A stretch of 64,000 nt of DNA from Geobacillus proteiniphilus (GCF_001908025.1 NZ_MQMG01000011.1:1-64000); one strand, 5' to 3'; shown: positions 9,709 to 19,136, counted from the first letter of the stretch. Program-made: numbers and translations. Notes: generated by a model from the sequence alone, not told the origin.

Positions 9709-9750
9709 TGCTTTTCCTCCCTTGTTCACAAAATCTCAATATATGGCCTA

Positions 9751-9776
9751 GTTTCCCGTCAAAGGGCGATGGGTAT
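9751..9776 (+). promoter_or_regulatory. SigB-type promoter for the universal stress gene
   Basis: GTTTCC at 9751-9756 and GGGTAT at 9771-9776 are 14 bp apart, close to the general-stress sigma-B consensus GTTTAA-N12-15-GGGTAT. The start codon at 9821 is 45 bp downstream of the -10 element. No housekeeping promoter is equally good here. Confidence 0.6.
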
Positions 9777-9820
9777 ACCATATATAGAGATAGCATTTTT
9801 ATCCAAAGGGAGGGGAGAAC

Positions 9821-10267
9821 ATGACAATGACCTACCAAACGATCGTCGTCGCCGTCGATGGGTCGAAAGAAGCGGAATGGGCGTTGAAAAAAGCGATCCA
9901 AATCGCCAAACGGAACGGAGCGAAACTCATTTTGTCCCACATCATCGATTTGCGCGGGTTCACAACCGTTGAAGCGCACGACTACGCCCTCGCCGAACGG
10001 TCGGAACAATATGCGAACGAGCTGCTCGAACGGTATAAAAACGAGGCCATCGCCGCCGGGCTCGACGATGTGGACATCGCGGTCGAATTCGGTTCACCGA
10101 AAGTGAAAATCGCCAAAGACGTCGCTCCGAAATACAAAGCCGATCTCATCGTTTGCGGGGCGACCGGTTTAAACGCTGTCGAACGGCTCTTGATCGGCAG
10201 CGTTTCCGAAAACATCGTCCGCCACGCGAAATGCGATGTGCTCGTTGTAAGGACGCCGAAAGAATAA
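9821..10267 (+). CDS. Universal stress protein (UspA family)
   Basis: A 148-aa UspA-fold protein. It begins with YQTIVVAVDGSKEAEWALKKA (beta-1 and the first helix) and ends with the ATP-binding type motif GATGLNAVERLLIGSVSENIVRHAKCDVLVV, matching G-2x-G-9x-G(S). Such proteins bind ATP and respond to stress; the client process is unknown. GGAGGGGAG precedes the start at 9821; a second in-frame ATG at 9827 is possible. The SigB-like promoter at 9751-9776 suggests general-stress control. Confidence 0.93.
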   Translation: MTMTYQTIVVAVDGSKEAEWALKKAIQIAKRNGAKLILSHIIDLRGFTTVEAHDYALAERSEQYANELLERYKNEAIAAGLDDVDIAVEFGSPKVKIAKDVAPKYKADLIVCGATGLNAVERLLIGSVSENIVRHAKCDVLVVRTPKE

Positions 10268-10334
10268 TGTCTTCGTCACATGAAACAGATGGACCGAAAA
10301 ACTTCCTTGTCCGATGTGAAAGCACGTGACGGTC

Positions 10335-10363
10335 AAAAAAGAACACCCCGCCGTTACGGGGTG
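10335..10363 (-). terminator. argH terminator overlapping its stop codon
   Basis: On the minus strand CACCCCG pairs with CGGGGTG and is followed by TTTTTT. The argH stop codon (10354-10356) lies in the loop, so the last ArgH codons form the ascending arm of the hairpin. Confidence 0.8.
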
Positions 10364-11733
10364 CTAAGCAACTGTTTCGCCTTCGCCAGCGCCGCGCGCA
10401 CTTCGGCAAAACCGGTGCCGCCGGCGCTGTTGCGGCGGTTGACGGCCGTGCGCGGGTGCAAGGCGTCATAAATGTCTTCTTCAAAAAGCGGCGACGCTTC
10501 TTTGTACACGTCAAGCGGCAAATCGGCCAAAAAGACGCCTTGTTCGATGCAATGCAAGACGAGCTTGCCAACGATTTCATGCGCCTCGCGGAACGGGACG
10601 CCTTTCGCGGCCAAGTAATCGGCAAGCTCGGTCGCGTTTGAAAAGTCTTGTTTCGTCGCCCGCTCCATGACGTCCGTGCGCACGTTCATCGTCTCAATCA
10701 TGCCGGCAAAAATTTTCAACGAACCGACGACTGTCTTCACTGTATCGAACATACCCTCTTTATCTTCTTGCATGTCTTTGTTGTACGCGAGCGGCAGCCC
10801 TTTCATCACCGTCAACATGGCCATCAAGTGGCCGTACACCCGGCCGGTTTTGCCGCGGATGAGTTCGGCCATGTCCGGGTTTTTCTTTTGCGGCATGATG
10901 CTGCTGCCGGTCGCGAACGCATCGTCAAGCTCAATGAACTGGAACTCTTGGCTTGACCAAAGAATGAGCTCTTCAGCCAACCGCGACAGGTGCATCATGA
11001 GCATCGAGCTGTTGCTTAAAAACTCGATGATAAAATCGCGGTCGCTCACGGCATCGAGGCTGTTTTCGTAAATATCGGCAAAGCCAAGGAGCTCCGCCGT
11101 CCGATGCCGGTTGATCGGAAACGTCGTCCCGGCGAGCGCTCCGGCGCCGAGCGGCGACTTGTTGATGCGCTTTTGCGACTCAGAAAACCGCTCATAGTCG
11201 CGCTCCAACATCCAAAAATAGGCCAGCAGATGGTGGGCGAACGAAATCGGCTGCGCCCGCTGCAAATGCGTATATCCAGGCATGATCGTTTCGACATGCT
11301 TCTCCGCTTGAGCGACAAGCGCCCGCTGCAGCCCGCGGATGAGACCGAGAATCTCTTCAACCCGCTTGCGCAAGTATAGATGCATATCGGTCGCCACTTG
11401 GTCGTTCCGGCTCCGTCCAGTGTGCAGCTTGCCACCGACCGGTCCGATGTCGTCGATGAGCATTTTTTCAATGTTTAAATGAATGTCCTCGTAGGCAATG
11501 GAAAATTCGAGCTCCCCTTGCTTCGCCTTTTCCAACAGGCGGATCAGCCCGCCTTTGATCTGCTCCACATCGTCTTCAGGCAGGATGCCGCATTCGCCAA
11601 GCATCGTCGCATGGGCGAGGCTGCCTTCAATGTCTTCTTCAACGAGCTCTTGGTCGAATGGGATCGACGCGCCAAACTCGTCGACCCATTCTTCCGCTGT
11701 TTTCGTAAACCGTCCGCCCCAAAGCTTTTTCAC
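10354..11733 (-). CDS. argH: Argininosuccinate lyase
   Basis: ArgH splits argininosuccinate into arginine and fumarate, the last step of arginine synthesis. The family signature [12 protein letters not shown] is present (about residue 277), along with the N-terminal [10 protein letters not shown] and the [12 protein letters not shown] motif. I chose the GTG at 11733, giving 459 aa, the usual length; an in-frame ATG at 11799 overlapping the argG stop would add 22 residues not seen in the family. The best Shine-Dalgarno (AAGGAGG, 11761-11767) is far from the GTG and separated by hairpin-forming sequence. It lies in an operon with argG. Confidence 0.95.
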   Translation of the reverse strand: MKKLWGGRFTKTAEEWVDEFGASIPFDQELVEEDIEGSLAHATMLGECGILPEDDVEQIKGGLIRLLEKAKQGELEFSIAYEDIHLNIEKMLIDDIGPVGGKLHTGRSRNDQVATDMHLYLRKRVEEILGLIRGLQRALVAQAEKHVETIMPGYTHLQRAQPISFAHHLLAYFWMLERDYERFSESQKRINKSPLGAGALAGTTFPINRHRTAELLGFADIYENSLDAVSDRDFIIEFLSNSSMLMMHLSRLAEELILWSSQEFQFIELDDAFATGSSIMPQKKNPDMAELIRGKTGRVYGHLMAMLTVMKGLPLAYNKDMQEDKEGMFDTVKTVVGSLKIFAGMIETMNVRTDVMERATKQDFSNATELADYLAAKGVPFREAHEIVGKLVLHCIEQGVFLADLPLDVYKEASPLFEEDIYDALHPRTAVNRRNSAGGTGFAEVRAALAKAKQLLSTP

Positions 11734-11740
11734 CAATCTC

Positions 11741-11767
11741 GTCGCAGAGGAATGCGACTTCCTCCTT
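11741..11767 (-). promoter_or_regulatory. Alternative hairpins at the argH ribosome site
   Basis: Between AAGGAGG (11761-11767) and the GTG at 11733 the minus strand can fold in two exclusive ways. GAGGAA-gtcgca-TTCCTC masks the ribosome site. GTCGCA-ttcctc-TGCGAC frees it and shortens the distance to the GTG. Each stem is 6 bp and perfect. A regulatory role is inference. Confidence 0.35.
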
Positions 11768-11795
11768 CCTTTCATGAAGTTTCCTTCACTTTCCT

Positions 11796-13016
11796 TCATT
11801 GGCCGATCGGCACCGACGCCTTGTTTTGCTTGTTCACGATGCTGTGCACTTTCGTCGGCAGGCCGTACAGCGAAATGAATCCGACCGCCGCTTGATGATC
11901 AAATTCGTCGTCCGCCGTGTACGTCGCCAATTTTTCATCATAGAGCGAGAACGGTGATTTGCGCCCTTCGACGATCGCATGGCCTTTAAACAGCTTCACG
12001 CGCACGACACCGGTGACGTTTTTCTGCGTTTCTTTCAAAAACGCGACCAACGCGTCTTTCAGCGGCGAGAACCAAAGGCCGTTGTAAATGACTTCGGCGA
12101 TTTTTTGTTCGATGAGCGGTTTGAAATGGGCGACTTCTCTCACCAATGTCAAGTCTTCAAGCTCTTTATGCGCTTTAATCAGTGTCATGGCGCCTGGGCA
12201 TTCGTACACTTCGCGCGACTTGATGCCGACGAGGCGATTCTCGACATGGTCGATGCGCCCGACGCCATGCTTGCCGGCGAGCGCGTTCAGCTCCAAAATC
12301 AATTGCGCAAGCGGGTACGCCTTCCCATTCAACGTCACCGGAACGCCTTGTTCAAAGCCGATCTCGATGACATCCGGCACATCCGGCGCGTTCTCAAGCG
12401 AAGCGGTCAGCTCGTACGCCTCTTCCGGCGGCGCCGCCCACGGGTCTTCCAAAATGCCGCACTCATTGCTTCGTCCCCACAAATTTTGGTCGATTGAAAA
12501 CGGGCTGTCAAGGTCAACCGGAATCGGAATGCCGTGTTTTTTCGCGTATTCGATTTCTTCCTCGCGCGACCAGCTCCACTCGCGCACCGGGGCGATCACT
12601 TCCAAATCTGGATTGAGCGCTTTGATCGACACTTCAAAGCGCACTTGGTCGTTCCCTTTCCCCGTGCAGCCGTGAGCCACCGCCACCGCGCCTTCGAGCT
12701 CGGCGATTTCAACGAGTTTTTTCGCGATGAGCGGACGCGACAGCGCCGAGACGAGCGGATATTTCCCTTCGTACAACGCGTTCGCCTGCAAGGCGATGAG
12801 CGCATACTCGTTCGCAAACTCGTCTTTGACGTCGATCACGTACGATTTAATCGCGCCGACTTTGAGCGCTTTTTCTTTCACGAAATCGAGGTCTTTCCCT
12901 TCGCCAAGGTCCAAGCAGCACGCGATCACATCATAGCCGCGCTCCTGAAGCCACTTGATCGCTACTGATGTATCTAAACCGCCAGAGTATGCCAGCACCA
13001 ATTTCGGATTTGTCAT
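11796..13016 (-). CDS. argG: Argininosuccinate synthase
   Basis: A 406-aa ArgG. It condenses citrulline and aspartate with ATP to argininosuccinate. The P-loop-like [14 protein letters not shown] is at the N-terminus, and [12 protein letters not shown] and [13 protein letters not shown] are characteristic. GGAGAGGAG lies 7 nt before ATG 13016. It is the first gene of argGH. A promoter (TTGAAA-N17-TAAAGT) and AT-rich ArgR-like sites lie just upstream, suggesting repression by arginine through ArgR/AhrC. Confidence 0.97.
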   Translation of the reverse strand: MTNPKLVLAYSGGLDTSVAIKWLQERGYDVIACCLDLGEGKDLDFVKEKALKVGAIKSYVIDVKDEFANEYALIALQANALYEGKYPLVSALSRPLIAKKLVEIAELEGAVAVAHGCTGKGNDQVRFEVSIKALNPDLEVIAPVREWSWSREEEIEYAKKHGIPIPVDLDSPFSIDQNLWGRSNECGILEDPWAAPPEEAYELTASLENAPDVPDVIEIGFEQGVPVTLNGKAYPLAQLILELNALAGKHGVGRIDHVENRLVGIKSREVYECPGAMTLIKAHKELEDLTLVREVAHFKPLIEQKIAEVIYNGLWFSPLKDALVAFLKETQKNVTGVVRVKLFKGHAIVEGRKSPFSLYDEKLATYTADDEFDHQAAVGFISLYGLPTKVHSIVNKQNKASVPIGQ

Positions 13017-13037
13017 GGTCGTTCTCCTCTCCTGTCA

Positions 13038-13072
13038 CATAAATATACTTAAATATAAATAAATATTCACGA
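13038..13072 (-). promoter_or_regulatory. Putative ArgR operator upstream of argG
   Basis: Two adjacent AT-rich imperfect dyads, minus-strand GTGAATATTTATTTATA and TAAGTATATTTATG, resemble tandem Bacillus ARG boxes. They lie between the predicted transcription start and the argG ribosome site. Confidence 0.5.
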
Positions 13073-13084
13073 TGATACAATATC

Positions 13085-13113
13085 ACTTTATCAGCTTTCC
13101 GATGATTTTTCAA
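13085..13113 (-). promoter_or_regulatory. argG promoter (SigA type)
   Basis: Minus strand: TTGAAA (13108-13113), 17-bp spacer, TAAAGT (13085-13090). The start would fall near 13078, just upstream of the ArgR-like sites. Confidence 0.5.
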
Positions 13114-13200
13114 TACATATTCATTACAAAAGCATAAAAATTCCACTCTAACTTTCCGGAAGGTTTAGTATAATGGAGGAAGAGAAGGAGGCCATTGAGG

Positions 13201-13518
13201 ATGAGCGGCATCTTTATCGAAGACAAACGGCTCGGCATCCGCCTGCCGCATCTGGACAAGCCTTGGGAGGACTACAGCCCAAACGAACAAGAGGCGATTT
13301 TACTGGAATGGGAAACGATCCGCGGCTTGATCCCCGACCGCATCGCCGAACTGGAGCGGGAAATCAACGAAAAACAAGACGCACTCGGCCAAGAAGCGGA
13401 TTTCGCGCGCTCGTGCCAGCTCAATGCTGACATCGCCGAGCTCGCTTCGATCGTCAACGATTTATGGATTTGGTATCGGGTCAGTCCCAATACTTCCTTT
13501 AAAAAGCAGCGGCCGTAA
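13201..13518 (+). CDS. Unrecognised 105-aa protein
   Basis: I do not recognise this family. The product is acidic and mostly helical, with a central charged stretch (ELEREINEKQDALGQEADF) likely to form a coiled coil and an aromatic end (NDLWIWYRVSPNTSF). I chose the ATG at 13201, 9 nt after AGGAGG; the TTG at 13195 is too close to it. A TATAAT sits at 13169-13174. It is divergent from argG and precedes a CoA ligase. No signal peptide or membrane segment is seen, so it is probably cytoplasmic. Confidence 0.75.
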   Translation: MSGIFIEDKRLGIRLPHLDKPWEDYSPNEQEAILLEWETIRGLIPDRIAELEREINEKQDALGQEADFARSCQLNADIAELASIVNDLWIWYRVSPNTSFKKQRP

Positions 13519-13734
13519 ACAGCAAAACACGCTGACGAAACCGGCCTCCTCTTTTTTGTCCATGGCCGTGTCACATGCGGTCTTTGCCGCCGCTTTCGAG
13601 ATCACCTCCTTTGTCCGGATTGTGTGCAAACAGATTCGTTTGTCATGACACTGTTCTTTAACAATACGTTGAATTTTAGTTCTATGTGAATTATTATTAA
13701 TTTAAATACTTTTCACACAACGGAGGGATCAGAC

Positions 13735-15393
13735 ATGGCCAACCATCTATCACCCGCTTCAATCATTCAATCGTTTTCTTGGGACCATGCATTCGCCCAT
13801 TATGATTGGGATCCCCGCAGCCGGTTCAACGCCGCCCACGAAGTATGCGACCGGTATGCCGAGGATCCGAACCGCATTGCGCTGTTTTATGAAAACGCTT
13901 TAGGAGAGCAAAAAACGATCACCTATCGGCAATTGCGCGATTGGTCCAACCAAATGGCGAACGTGTTCCGCAAGCTGGGCGTGAAAAAAGGGGATCGCGT
14001 CTGCGCGCTTATGCCGAAAAACCCGGCCCTTGTCGTCTACATTTTGGCGGCTTGGAAAGTCGGAGCCGTGTATGTGCCGCTCTTTACCGCGTTTGGCCCA
14101 CAGGCGATTGAATATCGCATCAACCATTCCGAGGCGAAAGTCCTCTTGACAAACAAGGAACAGCGCGCCAAACTGCCGACGCGGGACAACATGCCGACAT
14201 TGGAACACATTTTTGTCATTGACGGACCATCTCATGATCAAGACCAGCCATTTTGGGAAACGCTTTCGAAAGAGTCGACTGAGCACTCGATCGAAGAAAC
14301 GACGGTCGACGATCTGCTCGCGATTCAGTATACATCCGGCTCGACCGGGATGCCAAAAGGCGCCATGTGGCCGCATAACGTGCTCATCAACATTTATCCG
14401 TATATGCGCTATGCGATTGGCCTGCGCGATGACGATGTCTTTTTCGGCGGGGCGGATCCGGGCTGGGCGTACGGGTTGATCTTTTGCACCTTTGCACCGA
14501 TGGCCTTTGGCGTGCCGATCGTCTTTTACGAAGGGCCGTTTAAGCCGGAGACGTGCTATTCCTTGATGGAAAAATACCGGGTGACCAATTTCGCGTACGC
14601 CCCGACCGCGTACCGGGCGATGGCGGCGGCCGGCGCGGACGTCATTCGCCGCTATCAACTGAACGTGCGCGCCATGAGCTCGGCCGGCGAGCCGCTCAAT
14701 CCGGAAGTCATCCGCTTTTTCCAAGAGCACGTGGGCGTTACGATCCATGACCATTATGGCTTGTCGGAAACGTTGATGCTGATCGGAAACTTCAACGCCG
14801 CCGAGATGGAAATCCGGCCAGGCTCGATGGGATGGCCGCTTCCGGGCTTTGACGTCGCCCTGCTCAATGAGAACGGAAACCCGGTCGCCGACGGCGAAGT
14901 CGGACAAATTGCCTTTAACACCGACTCGATCCCCAACGTCTTTAAGGGGTATTGGAAAGACCCTGAAAAAACCGCCGAGCGGCTCGTCGGCAAGTGGTTT
15001 TTGACCGGCGATTTGGCGACAAAAGACGAAGACGGGTATTTCTGGTTCCAAGGACGGGCGGACGACATCATCTCGAGCGCCGGCTACCGCATCGGGCCGT
15101 TTGAAATTGAAAGCTGCCTCCTTGAGCATCCGGCTGTCGTCGAAGCAGCCGCCGTCGGGAAGCCGGATCCCGTCAAAGGGGAAATCGTCAAAGCGTTTGT
15201 CGTGCTCAGAGAAGGCTTTGCGCCGTCGGACGAGCTGGCCGACGAGCTGTCCTTGTTCGTCAAAACGCGCTTATCCAAGCATGAATACCCGCGCGAAGTC
15301 GAATTTGTCGCCGAACTGCCGAAAACGCCAAGCGGAAAAATCCAGCGGTTCATCTTGCGCAATCAAGAGCGGGAAAAATGCATCAAGGCTTGA
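13735..15393 (+). CDS. Acyl-CoA synthetase (acetyl/medium-chain type, ANL superfamily)
   Basis: A 552-aa AMP-forming acyl-CoA synthetase. The ATP/AMP motif YTSGSTGMPKGA lies near residue 200, the DHYGLSET motif near 340, TGDLATKDEDGYFWFQGRADDIISSAGYRI marks the hinge region, and PKTPSGKIQR carries the C-terminal catalytic Lys. It resembles AcsA (59591) and YtcI (43707), so the window has three related paralogues. It would activate a short- or medium-chain acid; the substrate is not determinable here. ACGGAGGG precedes the ATG. It stands alone, with its own terminator at 15405. Confidence 0.9.
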   Translation: MANHLSPASIIQSFSWDHAFAHYDWDPRSRFNAAHEVCDRYAEDPNRIALFYENALGEQKTITYRQLRDWSNQMANVFRKLGVKKGDRVCALMPKNPALVVYILAAWKVGAVYVPLFTAFGPQAIEYRINHSEAKVLLTNKEQRAKLPTRDNMPTLEHIFVIDGPSHDQDQPFWETLSKESTEHSIEETTVDDLLAIQYTSGSTGMPKGAMWPHNVLINIYPYMRYAIGLRDDDVFFGGADPGWAYGLIFCTFAPMAFGVPIVFYEGPFKPETCYSLMEKYRVTNFAYAPTAYRAMAAAGADVIRRYQLNVRAMSSAGEPLNPEVIRFFQEHVGVTIHDHYGLSETLMLIGNFNAAEMEIRPGSMGWPLPGFDVALLNENGNPVADGEVGQIAFNTDSIPNVFKGYWKDPEKTAERLVGKWFLTGDLATKDEDGYFWFQGRADDIISSAGYRIGPFEIESCLLEHPAVVEAAAVGKPDPVKGEIVKAFVVLREGFAPSDELADELSLFVKTRLSKHEYPREVEFVAELPKTPSGKIQRFILRNQEREKCIKA

Positions 15394-15404
15394 TGAATGA
15401 AAGA

Positions 15405-15432
15405 GGATGCCCGCAGCGGGCATCCCCTTTTT
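15405..15432 (+). terminator. Terminator of the acyl-CoA synthetase gene
   Basis: Perfect 9-bp stem GGATGCCCG/CGGGCATCC with a 3-nt loop, followed by CCTTTTT. Confidence 0.85.
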
Positions 15433-15451
15433 CGCTTATGTTCTCTTTTCG

Positions 15452-15973
15452 TCAACGCGGCGCCCTATCCTTCCGAATCTCCCGCACGACATGCCCAAGC
15501 TCCGGCAAAATGAGCTTCGTCATCGCGAGGCGCACGGCGCCGGTGGAGCCGGGGGTGCAAAAGACGGCGGTGTCCATCGCCACGCCGGCGACAGCGCGCG
15601 ACAGCATGGCGGCCGGGCCGATGTCTTCGGTGTAGCTTAAGAAGCGGAACAGCTCGCCAAAGCCGACGAGTTCTTTCTCAAGCAGCGCACCGACCGTTTC
15701 GATCGTCACGTCGCGCTTGGCGATGCCGGTGCCGCCGTTCGTGAGCACGGCATCGACATCGGCGCGGCGGCAGCCGTCAAGCACTGCCTCGCGAATGGCG
15801 TCCGCTTCGTCTTTGACGATCTCATAGCCGACGACCTCATGCCCGGTTTCCGTGAGCAGCTCGATCATCAGCCGGCCGCTTCGGTCGGTTTCCTCCGTTC
15901 TCGTGTCGCTGACGGTGATGACTTTGCAACGGACGGTTTTGGGGGCTTCTTGTTTATGTTCGGTCGTGCTCAT
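15452..15973 (-). CDS. moaB: Molybdenum cofactor biosynthesis protein MoaB
   Basis: A 173-aa MoaB/MogA-fold protein, which adenylylates molybdopterin before molybdenum insertion. Motifs: TVSDTRTEETDRSG near residue 25, the nucleotide loop TNGGTGIAKRDVT near residue 83, and CTPGSTGAVRLAMTK. I chose ATG 15973, with AAGGGGA about 11 nt upstream. In B. subtilis moaB lies next to ackA; here about 20 kb separates them. Confidence 0.92.
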   Translation of the reverse strand: MSTTEHKQEAPKTVRCKVITVSDTRTEETDRSGRLMIELLTETGHEVVGYEIVKDEADAIREAVLDGCRRADVDAVLTNGGTGIAKRDVTIETVGALLEKELVGFGELFRFLSYTEDIGPAAMLSRAVAGVAMDTAVFCTPGSTGAVRLAMTKLILPELGHVVREIRKDRAPR

Positions 15974-16280
15974 CCGTTTATGATCCCCTTTCGTTTCTTT
16001 ATCTCTTATCGTACACAACGCAAATACGGTTCGCAAACCATTTGTATCATAATAGGCAGAATTGTTATAATATTATTAATATATATCACCACGATGATCA
16101 TAGGACTTTCCGCAACCGGTTTCTCTTGTTCCCAACATCTTTGCACTCGTTTTTCTCTCCCGGCATCAACCAACATCCGACGCCCATGACGCCCAATTGT
16201 ATGGAACGATCGATACCCGAAACGGAAGCAATGATATCGGTTGGACAAAAACAAGAAAAAAACTTAAGGAGGGAAAACGA
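15974..16280. other. Intergenic region moaB / regulator with putative promoter
   Basis: This 307-bp divergent region is AT-rich in its first half. A plausible plus-strand promoter is TTGTAT (16042-16047), 18-bp spacer, TATAAT (16066-16071), which would give a leader of about 200 nt for the regulator gene. TTAAGGAGGG at 16264-16273 is that gene's ribosome site. No gene is seen. Confidence 0.45.
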
Positions 16281-17783
16281 ATGGACTTGCGCTTGTCAAT
16301 CCGATTAGAAGCCATTTTGAAAGAAGGATGGGAGATGATTCGGAAGCACCGCGACGACATTTTCTCCGCTTGGCTGGACAAATGCGTCGAGCTAGAGGAC
16401 AAGCAGCACGCTGCCGCCCATCCTTTGCGGCTTGCCGTTGACGTGTTCTCTTCGCAATGGCTTGATCCCATGAATGATATCGATGAATGGCTGGCGTCAT
16501 TTCGCCGCGAGTGGGAAAAACGAAACGGCGAGCTGTCGCCCAACCAGTTCACCTCCATTTTATCGATGATGGAAAACGCGGTTCACGAAGCCATCCAATC
16601 GGACGGTGTTGTAGAATTTCGCGTTCATCAAGCCGTTCAGTACGTTTTTTCCAAACTTCTTGAGTCCGTCAATGCGTCTGGCTGCCCCGAATTCGATTTT
16701 GAGCAGTTTCTTTCGCAAATCGTTTCATCCAAGCAACTGCCGATCGCATGGATCGCCCAGCTGGCAAGGACAGCTGATGGCGGATTCATCGTCGCCAAAT
16801 GGCATGGAAGCGCGGCCGATGCGCTCACAGAAGAACCGATGTATGGAGAAACGATTTTCGCTTTATGTGAACGTATTCTTTCCTGCATCGATGCGAGTGG
16901 AACGCGATTGATTCCGCTCCCATGGGGGGGCGATCTGTTGCTCGTTTGCGCGGAAGGGGAAGATCGGCTCGTCACCCCGTTTCTTCTTCACACCCTCGAA
17001 CAGTTTCATGCCGCCCGGAAGGCTGCCATCCGCACAAAAGAGCAGCAGCTTTGGAAAGACGCCGTCTTGTTGTTTGACCAATGGATTATGCGGGCCAAAT
17101 CGCTGAACGAAGCGATCGAGTACATTTCAACCGGATTTGTCGCTTACTTGCCATTTGAACGATGTGCCCTGTTCGCCTATTCAAGCACTCATGAAAGCGG
17201 ATTCGGACTGTACGGCTATCAGCTGGACAATCATGACATCAAAAGCATTCACGAACACATCGACAGCCTTCCGTTCATTAAGCAATACATCCAACAGCTG
17301 CAGCTGCTCGGCCGCCAGATGACGAACGTGCCGCCCATTTATGTCCGCCATGCGGCGCAAGGATTGCCGATGAAATACGTCAAGCAGTTTCAACTGGAAT
17401 CGATCGTCATCGCTCCCATTTACGCGCCGTCGGAAAATCGGCTTATCGGCGCCGCCATTTTGGATTGCGGGCCGAAGACGTCCTTTCAATTGTCCAATGA
17501 TCTTTACACGGCAGTGATGAAATTCGGACAAAGCGCGGGGGAGATTTTGGCCAAATGCAGCGGAGGGCGTTCCGATCTCGTTCAGCCGACGCCGCATTTA
17601 TCGCCGCGGGAAATCGAAGTGCTGAAGCTCGTCGCCGAAGGAGCATCGACGTACGAAGCGGCGAAACGGCTTCATTTGAGCGAATACACGGTGCGCGATT
17701 ACGTGTCCGCCATTTTGCAAAAAATGAACGCCAAAAACAGGACAGAAGCCATCGTCAAAGCGATTCGCGACGGAATCATTTAA
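16281..17783 (+). CDS. GAF-domain transcription regulator with LuxR-type C-terminal HTH
   Basis: A 500-aa cytoplasmic regulator. The C-terminal 60 residues form a LuxR/GerE-type helix-turn-helix (LSPREIEVLKLVAEGAS, then LHLSEYTVRDYVSAILQKM). Residues about 260-430 look like a GAF-type sensory domain, and the N-terminal 130 residues are helical, reminiscent of sensor modules of RsbR-like proteins. I chose ATG 16281, 7 nt after AAGGAGGG. No receiver domain is seen, so it probably senses a small ligand. It faces away from the minus-strand lipid-gene block and is its only regulator candidate. Its target genes are inference. Confidence 0.8.
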   Translation: MDLRLSIRLEAILKEGWEMIRKHRDDIFSAWLDKCVELEDKQHAAAHPLRLAVDVFSSQWLDPMNDIDEWLASFRREWEKRNGELSPNQFTSILSMMENAVHEAIQSDGVVEFRVHQAVQYVFSKLLESVNASGCPEFDFEQFLSQIVSSKQLPIAWIAQLARTADGGFIVAKWHGSAADALTEEPMYGETIFALCERILSCIDASGTRLIPLPWGGDLLLVCAEGEDRLVTPFLLHTLEQFHAARKAAIRTKEQQLWKDAVLLFDQWIMRAKSLNEAIEYISTGFVAYLPFERCALFAYSSTHESGFGLYGYQLDNHDIKSIHEHIDSLPFIKQYIQQLQLLGRQMTNVPPIYVRHAAQGLPMKYVKQFQLESIVIAPIYAPSENRLIGAAILDCGPKTSFQLSNDLYTAVMKFGQSAGEILAKCSGGRSDLVQPTPHLSPREIEVLKLVAEGASTYEAAKRLHLSEYTVRDYVSAILQKMNAKNRTEAIVKAIRDGII

Positions 17784-17831
17784 CACAGCGGCGGCATGAG
17801 CGCTTCTTGCTGAAATCGGTCTACACCAACA

Positions 17832-17860
17832 GGGCAAGGAGCCAAACGCCTTGCCCCTCG
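17832..17860 (+). terminator. Terminator after the GAF/LuxR regulator
   Basis: Perfect 8-bp stem GGGCAAGG/CCTTGCCC with a 9-nt loop, followed by the weak U tract CTCGTTTC. Confidence 0.6.
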
Positions 17861-17987
17861 TTTCCTATAAGGTCGGTGAAAAAACCACCATTGCGCGAAC
17901 TTGTCGCTTTGAGATGAAAAAAGCGTTGTATCGTTTTGCAGTTCAAGAAGAGCATTTCTTTTCTATCATTACCAACCTTCTATGTCT

Positions 17988-19136
17988 TTACCGTTTTCCT
18001 TCCTCATCTGCTCCCGGCGAAGGAAGCGGGGGCTGAGAACGTCCATCCGTGCTGTTCGCTTCGGCAGCCGGTTTGGACTTCAACCATTCAGCCACTGCAT
18101 TCAGCCGCTGTTCAAGCTCGTTCGCCGTTTTGCGCCAAACTGCTTCATCCGTTTCCAGCTTGTCAAGTTGTTGTTTGACGCTATCAAGCGACGAACGCAA
18201 AGCCGAAAGAAGATTCATCGCTTTTGATTGTTCTCCAAGCTTCAACGTTTCTGTTGCATACGAAACTGCGTTCTTCCATAGAGCGTCTTGTTCTTTCCAT
18301 TTCTCGATATCTTGTCGAAGGGCAGCCGTTTGTTGATCGATCATTTCGTTCCACTCCTGCAGGCGAACCGTGATTTCTTCATATTGTGCTCTTTCTACGC
18401 TTTCAGCTGTTCGTCCGCCCGCCATGACTTGCTCAAGCTGTTGGAGGGAAGCCGAAACAGCGTCCAGCTTTTCGGCGAACGCCTGCCATTCAGCTGCTCT
18501 AGCCTTGACGCGCTTTGCCAACGCCGGGACGTCTGCTTGCAGCGTCTCGACCATGCGGGCGGCGCTGTTGTCGCCTTGCTTTTGTTCATCCAGCTGCCAG
18601 ACGAGCCGTTCCGCTTCTTGCGCGAGATCGGTTTGTTCAAGCGCGCTTTGCTCCGCTGGCGCCAAAGCGGCGCCAGAAGATGAAGCCGACAGCGACATGC
18701 CAGGGATGGAGAGGCGGGAGGCCGTCATCTTCGTCGCCACCAATGTGACGTCCCTCAAACACTGCTTAAGCGGAAATCCATCCAAGCAAAGGCCCCCGAA
18801 CTTCAATTTCGTCACATCAAGCTTCATCCAAGTAGCGCTCGCCGTTCCTTCCGATCGAATCGACAGCACGATTGTTCCTTGCGGCGTGTCGATGGCTCGT
18901 TCCATTGACAATCCGCTGATGTCCGCTTGGATGAAGGCAATTGGAAGCTTGCCGACGATCACTTTCGGCGACCCAAGAATGATGCCCCCCAAATCGAAGA
19001 TGCCGACGACTTTATCAGCATGAATGACAAATCCTTGTTCCTCCCCTGCGGCGAGCGAACGCGAACCGCCAAGCGGCAGGCAGAGAAGAAGCGTCAAAGC
19101 GAGAAGCGCTGTTTTCAACCATTTGCTTGATTTCAT
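17988..19136 (-). CDS. Secreted protein: DUF6230-like N-terminal domain and coiled-coil
   Basis: A 382-aa predicted exported protein. A signal peptide is clear (KSSKWLKTALLALTLLLCLP, cleavage near SLAAG). Residues about 35-150 form a beta-rich domain (HADKVVGIFDLGGIILG, KFGGLCLDGFPLKQCL) that resembles the product of the DUF6230-like gene at 20572 in its start, its ADK-x-x-G motif and spacing. Residues about 190-365 are a long coiled coil, and the C-terminus is Pro/Ser-rich. Two Cys in the N-domain could form a disulfide. It starts 12 nt after the membrane gene at 19149, so is the last gene of an operon. The function is unknown. Confidence 0.8.
   Translation of the reverse strand: MKSSKWLKTALLALTLLLCLPLGGSRSLAAGEEQGFVIHADKVVGIFDLGGIILGSPKVIVGKLPIAFIQADISGLSMERAIDTPQGTIVLSIRSEGTASATWMKLDVTKLKFGGLCLDGFPLKQCLRDVTLVATKMTASRLSIPGMSLSASSSGAALAPAEQSALEQTDLAQEAERLVWQLDEQKQGDNSAARMVETLQADVPALAKRVKARAAEWQAFAEKLDAVSASLQQLEQVMAGGRTAESVERAQYEEITVRLQEWNEMIDQQTAALRQDIEKWKEQDALWKNAVSYATETLKLGEQSKAMNLLSALRSSLDSVKQQLDKLETDEAVWRKTANELEQRLNAVAEWLKSKPAAEANSTDGRSQPPLPSPGADEEGKR

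Noticed and set aside
13661-13700. Promoter TTGAAT with TATTAT upstream of the ligase at 13735
   Set aside because: The elements exist, but the spacing could not be fixed reliably, so no feature was entered.
13900-15129. Minus-strand open frame of 409 codons
   Set aside because: Shadow of the acyl-CoA synthetase on the plus strand; composition is Arg/His-rich as expected for antisense of GC-rich DNA, and there is no ribosome site.
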